A DNA stretch of 64,000 nt, taken from an uncultured Collinsella sp. Its GTDB lineage: Bacteria > Actinomycetota > Coriobacteriia > Coriobacteriales > Coriobacteriaceae. Position 1 is the stretch's first letter. Every line of letters starts with the position of its first letter. Below are positions 49,941 through 58,272 of this stretch, one piece after another. The notes under the pieces were generated by a model. The model worked only from the letters and a program-made list of their open reading frames with translations. It had not been told where the DNA came from and did no database searches. Both the position numbers and the translations under genes were made by a program. The stretch covers positions 122,655 through 186,654 of the forward strand of contig UQPF01000003.1 of NCBI GenBank assembly GCA_900542905.1, given 5' to 3'.

Positions 49941-50426
49941 TTACTCAAATCGCAGTGCCGCGCTCTGGACCGCCTGCATCACGCGTTGGAGCGGCACATT
50001 GTGCTCGCGGGCAAGGCGGGCGCAGTCTTCGTACTCGGGCGCCGCGCGCTCGCTGCCGTCGGGCAAGGTCGCCACCTTGACGGACACCTCGCCCCATGGC
50101 GTTGTTACGCGCTCAAAGCGGCGTGGTAGGCAAACGCGCTCCATAACCTGGCGGCGGATGCCATTGGTCGTGGTTTCCAAAAAGACAATCGTCTGCAGGC
50201 GCTCGATATCCTCGTGGGTACAGATTACCTGCAACTGCCAGCCGGGACGGCCCTTTTTGCAGTAAAGCGGCAACCAATGCACTTCGCGGGCGCCGGCCTT
50301 GCGCAGGCAATCGGCAGCGTAGGCAAGCACCTCAGGCGACGCGTCATCGATGTCGCACTCCAGTTTGACGATAGTTTCGGGCGCATCGGTCTCGCGAGAC
50401 AGCGGGGATGTGGTATCGCATGGCAT
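49941..50426 (-). CDS. stand-alone LarC2-type domain (nickel-pincer cofactor chelatase C-terminal part)
   Basis: A 161-residue protein matching the C-terminal domain of LarC, the enzyme that inserts nickel into the pincer nucleotide of lactate racemase. Recognisable segments are L-E-C-D-I-D-D-A-S-P-E (compare E-T-N-L-D-D-M), the run around K-K-G-R-P-G-W, and Q-T-I-V-F-L-E-T-T-T-N-G-I-R-R. The final P-E-Y-E-D-C-A-R-L-A also fits. The ATG at 50426 has AAAGGAG upstream. LarC1 is not next to it and no larA, larB or larE is in the window. In many bacteria LarC1 and LarC2 are joined by a frameshift. Here the partner must lie elsewhere, or the domain has another use. Confidence 0.82.
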   Translation of the reverse strand: MPCDTTSPLSRETDAPETIVKLECDIDDASPEVLAYAADCLRKAGAREVHWLPLYCKKGRPGWQLQVICTHEDIERLQTIVFLETTTNGIRRQVMERVCLPRRFERVTTPWGEVSVKVATLPDGSERAAPEYEDCARLAREHNVPLQRVMQAVQSAALRFE

Positions 50427-50650
50427 ACGGTCCGGCTCCTTTCCGCACGGGCTCGTTTTGTTCATCCAAACGCTAACACATCGCGGGCGGCGTGGGGGTG
50501 TCGTCATGGGATGGGCGGGACTTTTGCCCGTCGCGGACGTCGGCGTGCGCCGCCTGCCCTTTCCGGTCGGTTTCGACTTGCAGCGTTCCCGGCGCGTCAG
50601 GGGTCGCGCCATTACAATGGAGCGGATTCGCCAAATGCAAAGGAGTCGCC

Positions 50651-51562
50651 ATGCCCGCCTGCCCGCTGGTCGATTGCCATACCCACACCTCGTTCTCGGA
50701 CGGACACGCCTCGTTTGAGGACAACGTTCGCGCCGCTGCTGCAGCCGGTTGCCGTGCCATGGTCTCGACCGATCACCTTACCCTGCCTGCCAGCATGGAT
50801 TCCAATTGCGAGGTACAGGTTGTCGAGGGCGACCTGCCGGCGCATCGCCTGGCCTTTGAGGACGCCCGCAAGCTCGCCGCGCAGATCGCGCCGGAGCTCG
50901 AGCTTATCTATGGCTTTGAGTGCGATTGGTATGAAGGCTGCGAGCCTTTGGTTGAGCGCTGGTCCCAGGGCGCCGTCGTACGCCTGGGCAGTGTGCATTG
51001 GATTGGCAACCCCGGCGATATCATGGCCGGTACCCCGGGTACGGCGGGGACAGAGGACGTCGTTCGTCCCGATGCGCCCGATTCGTGCTGCGGTTGGATC
51101 GACGATGACACCAACCTGCACGTTTGGGAAAACCTGGGCGTGCGCGGCGTGTGGGAGCGCTACGTCGACGACTGGTGTTGCGCCTGCGAAAGCCCGCTCA
51201 ACTTTGACGTGATGGCCCACCCCGACCTGGTCATGCGCTTTTCGAAGGAGGGCTTTGCGCCCGATTTTGACCCCGCGCCGTTCTGGGGGCAGATGGCAGA
51301 ATGCGCACACGACACGAATCGGCGCGTTGAGGTCTCGACTGCCGCGTCGCGCAAGGGGCTCGACGACTACTACCCCGCGACCGGCCTCTTGCGCTGCTTT
51401 GCCCATGCCGAGGTGCCCATTACCTTTGGCTCGGACGCACACCGCGCCTGCGACATCTGCTGGAACATCCGCGAGGCCCAGGCCCACGCCTACGACTGTA
51501 GCTATCGAACCTTCGACATCCCCCACCTCACCGGAGAATGGGAGCCCACGCCCCTCGCCTAA
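50651..51562 (+). CDS. PHP-family histidinol-phosphatase
   Basis: A 303-residue metal-dependent phosphatase. PHP motifs are D-C-H-T-H-T-S-F-S-D-G-H (8-19), S-T-D-H-L-T, a G-F-E-C-D-W-Y segment, M-A-H-P-D and F-G-S-D-A-H-R. This is the layout of HisK/HisJ histidinol-phosphatases (step eight of histidine synthesis). The ATG at 50651 follows AAAGGAG. The adjacent his operon has a HisB with only the dehydratase domain and no other phosphatase, so this protein is the natural candidate for histidinol phosphate hydrolysis. It is convergent with hisE, separated by a repeat-filled spacer. Confidence 0.85.
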   Translation: MPACPLVDCHTHTSFSDGHASFEDNVRAAAAAGCRAMVSTDHLTLPASMDSNCEVQVVEGDLPAHRLAFEDARKLAAQIAPELELIYGFECDWYEGCEPLVERWSQGAVVRLGSVHWIGNPGDIMAGTPGTAGTEDVVRPDAPDSCCGWIDDDTNLHVWENLGVRGVWERYVDDWCCACESPLNFDVMAHPDLVMRFSKEGFAPDFDPAPFWGQMAECAHDTNRRVEVSTAASRKGLDDYYPATGLLRCFAHAEVPITFGSDAHRACDICWNIREAQAHAYDCSYRTFDIPHLTGEWEPTPLA

Positions 51563-51882
51563 GACTAGTCGTTGGGGACACTCTTCACAAATGACCCCTT
51601 GGGGACGGAGGAAAACAGGTCGTTTTGCTCACCACCGACGCCCGTGCAACACCGCCCGCCAAAAAGAACGCCCGTTTACTACGATGAACCGCAAACCTCC
51701 GACCATCGGCTTAATGCGGAAAATAAAACCGCAGGTAGAAGCGTTGACGATTTGCTCAAAACCGACATGTGGTCAGCAGATCCAGTTTCATCGTAGTAAT
51801 TGGGCATGTTATTTGGCAGCGTCGGCAAAGACTGTCCCAAACGACTAGTCGTTTAAGAACGTCCCCAATGACTACCCAATGA
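51563..51882. repeat. repeat-rich spacer between the PHP gene and hisE
   Basis: Contains GGGGAC-type repeats at 51563-51626 and 51829-51886 (the intact relative of the repeat cut by IS110). Between them lies an inverted pair GCCCGTTTACTACGATGAA (51670-51688)/TTCATCGTAGTAATTGGGC (51787-51805), matching at 17 of 19 positions around a 98-bp interior. No gene is visible. Confidence 0.7.
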
Positions 51883-52200
51883 CTAGTGGCGGCGGGCGTT
51901 GAGTTCGCCGGCCAGCTCGTCGAGGGTGATGCCGTAGCGCTCGAGCGTCACGAGCAGGTGGTAGACCAGGTCGCCGGCCTCGTAGCGGATGTGATCGTGA
52001 TCGTTATCCTTGCAGGCCATGATCACCTCGCTCGCCTCCTCGGCAAGCTTCTTGAGCAGCTCGTCCTCGACGTCGGTCAACAGACGAGCGGTGTAGCTCT
52101 CCCGCGGCGATGCGTCGCGACGGCCGTGAATCACCTCGGCGAGCCCCGTCAGCGTCTCACCGATATTTCCATCCTGAACGTTTGCGGTGCGCACACCCAT
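51883..52200 (-). CDS. hisE: phosphoribosyl-ATP pyrophosphohydrolase
   Basis: A 105-residue enzyme for step two of histidine synthesis, converting PR-ATP to PR-AMP. The MazG-like helical core has L-K-K-L-A-E-E-A-S-E-V-I-M-A (about 48-61) and Y-E-A-G-D-L-V-Y-H-L-L-V (about 73-84), the E-E-x-x-E and E/D metal motifs. It is the last gene of the his operon, 46 bp after hisI. In many bacteria HisI and HisE are fused. Here they are separate. Confidence 0.93.
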   Translation of the reverse strand: MGVRTANVQDGNIGETLTGLAEVIHGRRDASPRESYTARLLTDVEDELLKKLAEEASEVIMACKDNDHDHIRYEAGDLVYHLLVTLERYGITLDELAGELNARRH

Positions 52201-52246
52201 AGTTCAATCCTTTCTGGTTGGCCAAGCGCCTAGTCGAGCGCCCGTC

Positions 52247-52576
52247 CTACGCGAGTTTCTTAAAGAAGCAGGTACGGTTGCCGGTGTGGCAGGCCGGACC
52301 CGGCGAGTCAACCTTGACCAGCAGCGTATCGCTATCGCAGTCGGCCCAGAGCTCCTTGACCGCTTGCATATTGCCGCTCGTCGCGCCCTTGTTCCAGAGC
52401 TCCTGGCGGCTACGGCTCCAAAACCACGTGGTGCCGGTCTTGAGCGTCAACCCCACCGACTCCTCGTTCATCCAGGCAACCATAAGCACCTCGCCGGTGT
52501 CATACTGCTGAACAACACAAGGAATCAGCCCCTTGGCGTCGTATGTAAGCTTTGAAGGATCGGTTATCTCTTCCAT
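52247..52576 (-). CDS. hisI: phosphoribosyl-AMP cyclohydrolase
   Basis: A 109-residue zinc enzyme for step three of histidine synthesis. Diagnostic motifs are V-L-M-V-A-W-M-N-E-E-S, F-W-S-R-S-R-Q-E-L-W-N-K-G-A-T-S-G (about 56-72), D-C-D-S-D-T-L and G-P-A-C-H-T-G. The D-x-D and C-H zinc/magnesium ligands are present. The ATG at 52576 (M-E-E-I-T-D-P) follows GGGAAGAG. Upstream in-frame codons run through the palindromic element and are not used. The 142-bp gap from hisF is filled by that element. Confidence 0.94.
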   Translation of the reverse strand: MEEITDPSKLTYDAKGLIPCVVQQYDTGEVLMVAWMNEESVGLTLKTGTTWFWSRSRQELWNKGATSGNMQAVKELWADCDSDTLLVKVDSPGPACHTGNRTCFFKKLA

Positions 52577-52612
52577 TTCTCTTCCCAAATTCAAACTTCG
52601 CAGGTCGGCGAG

Positions 52613-52712
52613 GGTTGTCCAGGTGCCCGAGATTACGAGCGACAAGCCCGACGACGCGTACTTAAGTACGCGAGGAGGGTTGGAGCCGAAAGGTCGGGTG
52701 CCTGGGCAAGCC
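52613..52712. repeat. palindromic intergenic element, family 2 copy B, inside the his operon
   Basis: Arms GGTTGTCCAGGTGCCCGA (52613-52630)/TCGGGTGCCTGGGCAAGCC (52694-52712) pair closely. A perfect central palindrome GCGTACTTAAGTACGC lies at 52656-52671. It shares GTGCCCGAGATT, the GCGTAC core and GGTCGGGTGC with 24832-24934. It begins 6 bp after the hisF stop and separates hisF from hisI. Confidence 0.78.
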
Positions 52713-52718
52713 GCAGCA

Positions 52719-53501
<783 letters not shown>

Positions 53502-53504
53502 GGG

Positions 53505-54248
53505 CTATTCCTCCCCTCGAGCGGCGGCCAGCGCCTGGGCCAACGTAAAGTTGCCCTCGTAGAGCGCACGACCGGTAATGGCACCTTCAATCGCGCCCTC
53601 ACCCACCGCGGCCAGTGCGCGGATGTCGTCGAGCGCCGAGATGCCGCCCGAAGCCACGACGGGAAAACCCGCGACCTCGGCCACATGGCGATACGCCGCC
53701 ACATCGATGCCCGTCTGCATGCCATCGCGCGCGATGTCGGTATACACCAGATGCTTAAAGCCCAGCTCGGAAAGCTGCGCCACGGCATCGTCGAGCGCCA
53801 CGCCCGCGCCGTCGCGCCAGCCGTTCACCTTGACCTGGCCGTCGCGCGCGGCAATGTCAGCCACCAACAGCTCGCCAAAACCTTGGGCTGCCACCTCGGC
53901 AAAACCCGGCTCGGTCACCAGCACGGTGCCCAGCGCAATGCGGCGAGCACCATAGCCGGCCAGCTCGTCGATGCGCGCGAGCGAGCGGACGCCGCCGCCT
54001 ACGTCCACGGACAGACCGTCGACGCCGCAGATGGCCTTAATCGCCGCCGAGTTGGCAGCGCATGTGTCCTCGTCCTCGCCAAAGGCAGCGGATAGGTCGA
54101 CGACATGCACCCAGCTTGCGCCCTGCTCGGCAAACGAGCGGGCAACGGCCACGGGGTCGTCGGAATATACCTTGCAGCGGCTGCGGTCGCCGCGCTCCAG
54201 GCGTACAACCTTGCCGCCGATCAGATCGATTGCGGGAAACAGGATCAT
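53505..54248 (-). CDS. hisA: ProFAR isomerase HisA
   Basis: A 247-residue (beta-alpha)8-barrel isomerase that opens the ribose of ProFAR to give PRFAR. The catalytic D8 is in F-P-A-I-D-L-I-G-G-K and the second Asp in V-Y-T-D-I-A-R-D-G-M. Phosphate loops V-G-G-G-V-R and A-S-G-G-I-S are in place. In some actinobacteria this enzyme is the bifunctional PriA. A trp isomerase role cannot be excluded by eye. It overlaps the hisH stop by 4 bp (ATGA). Confidence 0.96.
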   Translation of the reverse strand: MILFPAIDLIGGKVVRLERGDRSRCKVYSDDPVAVARSFAEQGASWVHVVDLSAAFGEDEDTCAANSAAIKAICGVDGLSVDVGGGVRSLARIDELAGYGARRIALGTVLVTEPGFAEVAAQGFGELLVADIAARDGQVKVNGWRDGAGVALDDAVAQLSELGFKHLVYTDIARDGMQTGIDVAAYRHVAEVAGFPVVASGGISALDDIRALAAVGEGAIEGAITGRALYEGNFTLAQALAAARGEE

Positions 54249-54946
54249 CGGCCGACCTCCTCGACGATGTTGACGAAGTTCTTAAGGATGCGCTGACCCA
54301 GCGCGGAGGATTTCTCGGGATGGAACTGGCAGCCCCACACGTTGCCATGGCGCACGATGCACGGGAAACTCCGTGTATAGTGCGTGCGCGCCAACACATC
54401 GGCGGCATCGACGTCGTCGGCCACCGCGTAGCTGTGGGTGAAGTACATGTTGGCGCCCTCGGCAAAACCGGCAAGCAGCGGATCAGCCGCACCGGCGGAC
54501 GTCATGTGCACCTGGTCCCAGCCCACGTGCGGCACCTTCAGGCGGCTCGACTCCAGGCGCGTGCACGAGCCGCGCATAATACCCAGGCCATCGACCCAGG
54601 GACCGCCAGCCTGCTCGGGAGCGTTTCCGTCCGCGACCGCGCCCTCGTCCGCCGGCACGCCCTCGTTGCCGCGCTCAAAAAATAGCTGAAGGCCCAGGCA
54701 GATGCCGAGCAGCGGAGTTCCAGCGGCGACGGCATCGAGCACGGCCGTCTCCTCGCCGCTCTGGCGCATAAAGGCAATCGCGTCATAGAACGCACCCACG
54801 CCCGGAATGACCAGGCCGTCGGCGTTGCGGATCTGCTCCGGATTGTCCGACGTGCAGGCGGCGGCACTGGCGCGTGCAAGCCCGCGCACGACGCTCGACA
54901 AGTTGCCCTTGTGGTAGTCGACCACCACGATCTTCGGTTCGCCCAC
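54245..54946 (-). CDS. hisH: imidazole glycerol phosphate synthase subunit HisH
   Basis: A 233-residue class I glutaminase that supplies ammonia to HisF. The nucleophile Cys is in G-I-C-L-G-L-Q-L. The His-Glu pair is in Q-F-H-P-E-K-S. The oxyanion region P-G-V-G-A-F precedes it. An extra 25-30-residue loop rich in Gly/Ala/Glu (about 112-140) makes it longer than the usual 200-215. The GTG at 54946 (V-G-E-P-K-I-V-V-V-D) follows GGGAGGG and is preferred to an upstream ATG in the intergenic hairpin. It overlaps hisA by 4 bp. Confidence 0.94.
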   Translation of the reverse strand: MGEPKIVVVDYHKGNLSSVVRGLARASAAACTSDNPEQIRNADGLVIPGVGAFYDAIAFMRQSGEETAVLDAVAAGTPLLGICLGLQLFFERGNEGVPADEGAVADGNAPEQAGGPWVDGLGIMRGSCTRLESSRLKVPHVGWDQVHMTSAGAADPLLAGFAEGANMYFTHSYAVADDVDAADVLARTHYTRSFPCIVRHGNVWGCQFHPEKSSALGQRILKNFVNIVEEVGR

Positions 54947-54973
54947 GCGACCCTCCCTTTTCCCATCGTCCAA

Positions 54974-55010
54974 AACCACCACAAAGGGGACAGGCACCTT
55001 TGTGGTAGTT
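54974..55010. repeat. hairpin with GGGACAGG loop between hisB and hisH
   Basis: AACCACCACAAAGG pairs with CCTTTGTGGTAGTT at 13 of 14 positions around the loop GGACAGGCA. It looks like a member of the GGGGAC repeat group lodged inside the his operon, and could affect mRNA stability or the hisB/hisH ratio. Confidence 0.6.
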
Positions 55011-55025
55011 TGTGCGATCCGTCAG

Positions 55026-55613
55026 CTACAGCGAACCCTTGGTGCTGGGGATGCCCTGCACGCGGGAATCGAGCTCGCAGGCGTGGCGCATCGTGCGGCC
55101 CACGGCCTTAAAGGCGGCCTCGATAATGTGGTGCGAATTGCCGCCCGCCAGCTCACGCACGTGCAGCGTGAGCTTGGCATCGCGCGCAAAGGCGTAGAAG
55201 AACTCGACGGCCAGCTCGGTATCAAAGGTGCCCACGCGCTCGGTCGGCACGGGCAGCTCGCAGTAGGCCTGCCCGCGGCCCGAAATATCAACAGCAGCCA
55301 TCACGAGTGTCTCGTCCATGGCGATTGCCGCATCGGCAAAGCGTGTAATGCCCGCCTTGTTGCCCAACGCTTGGCAAAACGCCTCGCCCAGCACGATGCC
55401 CGTGTCCTCGACGGTATGGTGCGCATCGACCTCCACGTCGCCTACCGCATGCACCGTCAGATCAAACAGGCCATGGCGGCCAAAGGCGTTGAGCATATGG
55501 TCGAAAAACGGTACACCGGTCGAGATATCGCACACGCCGCATCCATCCAGGTCGAGCTTGACGACAATGTCGGTCTCCCCCGTCTCGCGGGTCACCTCGG
55601 CATAGCGGTCCAT
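55026..55613 (-). CDS. hisB: imidazoleglycerol-phosphate dehydratase
   Basis: A 195-residue manganese enzyme for step six of histidine synthesis. Metal-binding histidine motifs are F-F-D-H-M-L, the D-A-H-H-T-V-E-D segment (62-69) and the N-S-H-H-I-I-E segment (about 160-166). It is the single-domain form with no HAD phosphatase, so histidinol-phosphatase must come from another protein, probably the PHP protein at 50651-51562. The ATG follows the hisC stop directly, with GAAGGAGGAG upstream. Confidence 0.96.
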   Translation of the reverse strand: MDRYAEVTRETGETDIVVKLDLDGCGVCDISTGVPFFDHMLNAFGRHGLFDLTVHAVGDVEVDAHHTVEDTGIVLGEAFCQALGNKAGITRFADAAIAMDETLVMAAVDISGRGQAYCELPVPTERVGTFDTELAVEFFYAFARDAKLTLHVRELAGGNSHHIIEAAFKAVGRTMRHACELDSRVQGIPSTKGSL

Positions 55614-56729
55614 CTACATCTCCTCCTTCACCAGCGCGGCAAACGCGGCCAGTACCTCATCGTTTTCCTGCGGGGTGCCTACGGTAATGCGCAGACAGTC
55701 CGCGAGCCCCGGCGCGTAACTAAAGTCGCGCACCAAAATCGAATACTCGTCGCGCAGACGCTCGCGCACGCGCGTGGCATGCGGCGTGCGCACAAGCACA
55801 AAGTTCGCCGCGCTCGGCCACGCCTCCACGGGCAGACCCTCGGCAGCCATTGCGCGCAGGGCACACAACTCGCGCTCGCGCTCGGATGCGACCTGTGCCA
55901 CCACGGGCGCGTACGCATCGCGGGCACGCACGCAGGCAAGCGCCGCCGCCTGGCTCAACACGTTGACCGAATAGATCTGGCGAATCGCCGCGAACACGTC
56001 GATGACCTCGGGCGCCGCGATCACATAGCCCAGGCGCGTGCCGGCGGCGCCGAACGCCTTGGACAGTGTATGCAGAATCACCAGGTTAGGATGCTCGGCA
56101 ATAAGGCCTTGCGCCGTAGTTGCCGCGCCAAACGAATCGTCGGCAAACTCCACGTAGGCCTCGTCGACCATGACCATGCCGGGGCACGCATCGCACAGCG
56201 CCGCGACAAAGTCGAGCGGCGCCACGTCGCCCGTGGGATTGTTGGGCGAGGTCACGATCGCCAGGTTGCACTCGGGTGCGGCCGCAAGCACCGCCGCCTG
56301 GTCGAGCTCAAAAGTTGCCGGGTCGCGCCACACGTCGCGCACCTCGGTCTGACAGAGCGACGCAAAGAACGCGTACTCGCTAAAGCACGGCGGGCAGTTG
56401 AGCAGGATCCGCCCCGCGCCGCCAAACGCCAGCAGGAAGTTATAGAGTAGCTCGTCGCCGCCGTTGCCCACGCAGATGTTCTCGCGCGTCACGCCATGCC
56501 AGGCAGCAAGCTCGTCGCGCAGGTCGTTGGACATGGGATCGGGATAGCGGTTGAGCGGTGCGGCAGCCAAGGCCGCATCAACCGCCTCGCGCACGCCGGC
56601 CGGCACGGGATAGGTGTTCTCGTTGGCCGAAAGATTGATGCGCGTGGGCGTAAAGTTGGGATCGTAGGGCTCGATGCCGGTCAAGTAGGGCTGGACGAGC
56701 TCCTTCATGCGCGGCGTGAGTTCGGCCAT
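55614..56729 (-). CDS. hisC: histidinol-phosphate aminotransferase
   Basis: A 371-residue PLP enzyme for step seven of histidine synthesis. The PLP lysine is in H-T-L-S-K-A-F-G-A-A-G (about 230-240). S-P-N-N-P-T-G precedes it, and N-E-N-T-Y-P is near 37. D-E-A-Y-V-E-F contains the pyridine-N aspartate. The C-terminal R-I-T-V-G-T contains the substrate Arg. The ATG at 56729 lies 1 bp after the hisD stop, with GAGGAGG inside the hisD end. Length is typical (about 355-375). Confidence 0.95.
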   Translation of the reverse strand: MAELTPRMKELVQPYLTGIEPYDPNFTPTRINLSANENTYPVPAGVREAVDAALAAAPLNRYPDPMSNDLRDELAAWHGVTRENICVGNGGDELLYNFLLAFGGAGRILLNCPPCFSEYAFFASLCQTEVRDVWRDPATFELDQAAVLAAAPECNLAIVTSPNNPTGDVAPLDFVAALCDACPGMVMVDEAYVEFADDSFGAATTAQGLIAEHPNLVILHTLSKAFGAAGTRLGYVIAAPEVIDVFAAIRQIYSVNVLSQAAALACVRARDAYAPVVAQVASERERELCALRAMAAEGLPVEAWPSAANFVLVRTPHATRVRERLRDEYSILVRDFSYAPGLADCLRITVGTPQENDEVLAAFAALVKEEM

Positions 56730-56730
56730 G

Positions 56731-58167
56731 TTAGACCTCCTCGCCGGTCGCGCCAGCGGCACCGCCTGCAGCCGCCGCCAGGTCCACGCCCTCAGCAACC
56801 GTCGCCACGGCGTCGCCCGGCCAGGCGACCTTGGTCAGGTCGGCCGCAGCCAGTGACTCGGCACCCACGGCATCCTCGCCCTGCTCCAGCACGCGACGAC
56901 GCAGGGCAGCAGAAAGCGCGTGCGCCCACAGGCCCTCGGCCTCGGCTAGACGCTGTGTGGCAGGAGCGTCGGAGAGCAGGCCCTCGGGCGTATAGCAAAT
57001 GACGCTCGAGCGCTTGACGAACTCCTCCACCGAAAGCGGGTTGGAGAACATGGCGGTGCCGCCGGTCGGCAGCGTGTGGTTGGGGCCGGCGACGTAATCG
57101 CCGAGCGGCTCGGAGCTCCAGGCGCCCACAAAGATGGCGCCGGCGTTGCGGATGCCGCCGAGCAGGCCCATAGCATCCTTGCAGTGCAGCTCAAGGTGCT
57201 CAGGCGCCACGGTGTTCACGGCCTCGACGGCGGCGGCCATATCGGCAGCCACCACGATGGTGCCCTCGTTGTCCAGCGAAGCACGGGTAATCTCGGCGCG
57301 CGGCGACTGCGCCACTAGAATGTCGATGCCCGCCTCGACCTCGCGCGCAAACTGCTCGTCGCAGGTCACCAGATAGCAGGCAGCGAGCGGATCGTGCTCG
57401 GCTTGGGCCATCAGGTCGGCCGCAACCACCATGGGCTTGGCCGTGGCATCGGCCAGCACGCAGACCTCGGAGGGGCCAGCGACCATGTCGATTCCCACGT
57501 CGCCCGAGACAATCTGCTTGGCCGCGGCGACAAAGGCGTTGCCCGGGCCGGTGATCTTGTCGACGCGCGGAATGGTCTCGGTGCCGTACGCCAGCGCGGC
57601 CACGGCCTGAGCGCCGCCCACCATATAAATCTCGTCCACGCCACCGAGCTTTGCCGCGGCAAGCGTGTACGGGCTGATCAGGCCATCCTTTTGAGGCGGG
57701 GTCACCATGACCACGCGCTTGACGCCGGCGACCTTGGCGGGAATGGCGTTCATGAGCACCGTGGAGGGATACTGCGCGCGACCGCCCGGCACATAGATGC
57801 CAGCCGCCGCGAGCGGGGTCACCTTAACGCCGAGTATCGTGCCGTCCGGGCGCGTGGTAAACCAGCTCTGCTCGACCTCGCGCTGGTGGAACTCACGAAT
57901 CTGGCGTGCAGCCTTCTCGAGCGCCGCGACAAAAGCGGGATCGAGGCCTTCGAGCGCGGCATCGATCTGCTCCTGCGGCAAGCGGAAGCTCTGCAGCTCG
58001 ACACCGTCAAAACGCTGACAGTAATCGCGCACCGCGGCATCGCCGTTGGCACGCACGTTGGCCACGATATCGCGGGCGGCGTCGACGATGTTTTGCGGCA
58101 GCACGCCCTTGCGGTTGAGCTGGTTGGTAACGAGGCGCTCACCGGGAGCAAGCTTGATGGTCTTCAT
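56731..58167 (-). CDS. hisD: histidinol dehydrogenase
   Basis: A 478-residue zinc, NAD-dependent enzyme for the last two steps of histidine synthesis. Conserved G-I-Y-V-P-G-G, T-G-P-G-N-A-F-V, A-G-P-S-E-V and Q-A-E-H-D-P (zinc and substrate ligands) are present, with A-P-E-H-L-E-L and G-P-N-H-T-L-P-T-G-G-T later. An extra Ala-rich C-terminal tail of about 45 residues (E-G-V-D-L-A-A-A-A-G-G) extends beyond the usual end. The start follows AGGGGATACCGAT. It follows hisZG by about 105 bp. Confidence 0.96.
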   Translation of the reverse strand: MKTIKLAPGERLVTNQLNRKGVLPQNIVDAARDIVANVRANGDAAVRDYCQRFDGVELQSFRLPQEQIDAALEGLDPAFVAALEKAARQIREFHQREVEQSWFTTRPDGTILGVKVTPLAAAGIYVPGGRAQYPSTVLMNAIPAKVAGVKRVVMVTPPQKDGLISPYTLAAAKLGGVDEIYMVGGAQAVAALAYGTETIPRVDKITGPGNAFVAAAKQIVSGDVGIDMVAGPSEVCVLADATAKPMVVAADLMAQAEHDPLAACYLVTCDEQFAREVEAGIDILVAQSPRAEITRASLDNEGTIVVAADMAAAVEAVNTVAPEHLELHCKDAMGLLGGIRNAGAIFVGAWSSEPLGDYVAGPNHTLPTGGTAMFSNPLSVEEFVKRSSVICYTPEGLLSDAPATQRLAEAEGLWAHALSAALRRRVLEQGEDAVGAESLAAADLTKVAWPGDAVATVAEGVDLAAAAGGAAGATGEEV

Positions 58168-58272
58168 ATCGGTATCCCCTATCGGTCGAGGTTGTGTTCG
58201 AAAAACGAGAGGCCGGGCGGCGGCGCCAATCGGCCCGCAGCCCAGACGTTGGGACGCCCGTGCGTGCTCGCG

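Noticed and set aside
50492..50650. N-terminal extension of the PHP protein
   Set aside because: The PHP motif starts at the ATG at 50651, which has AAAGGAG. The extension overlaps the larC2 promoter region.
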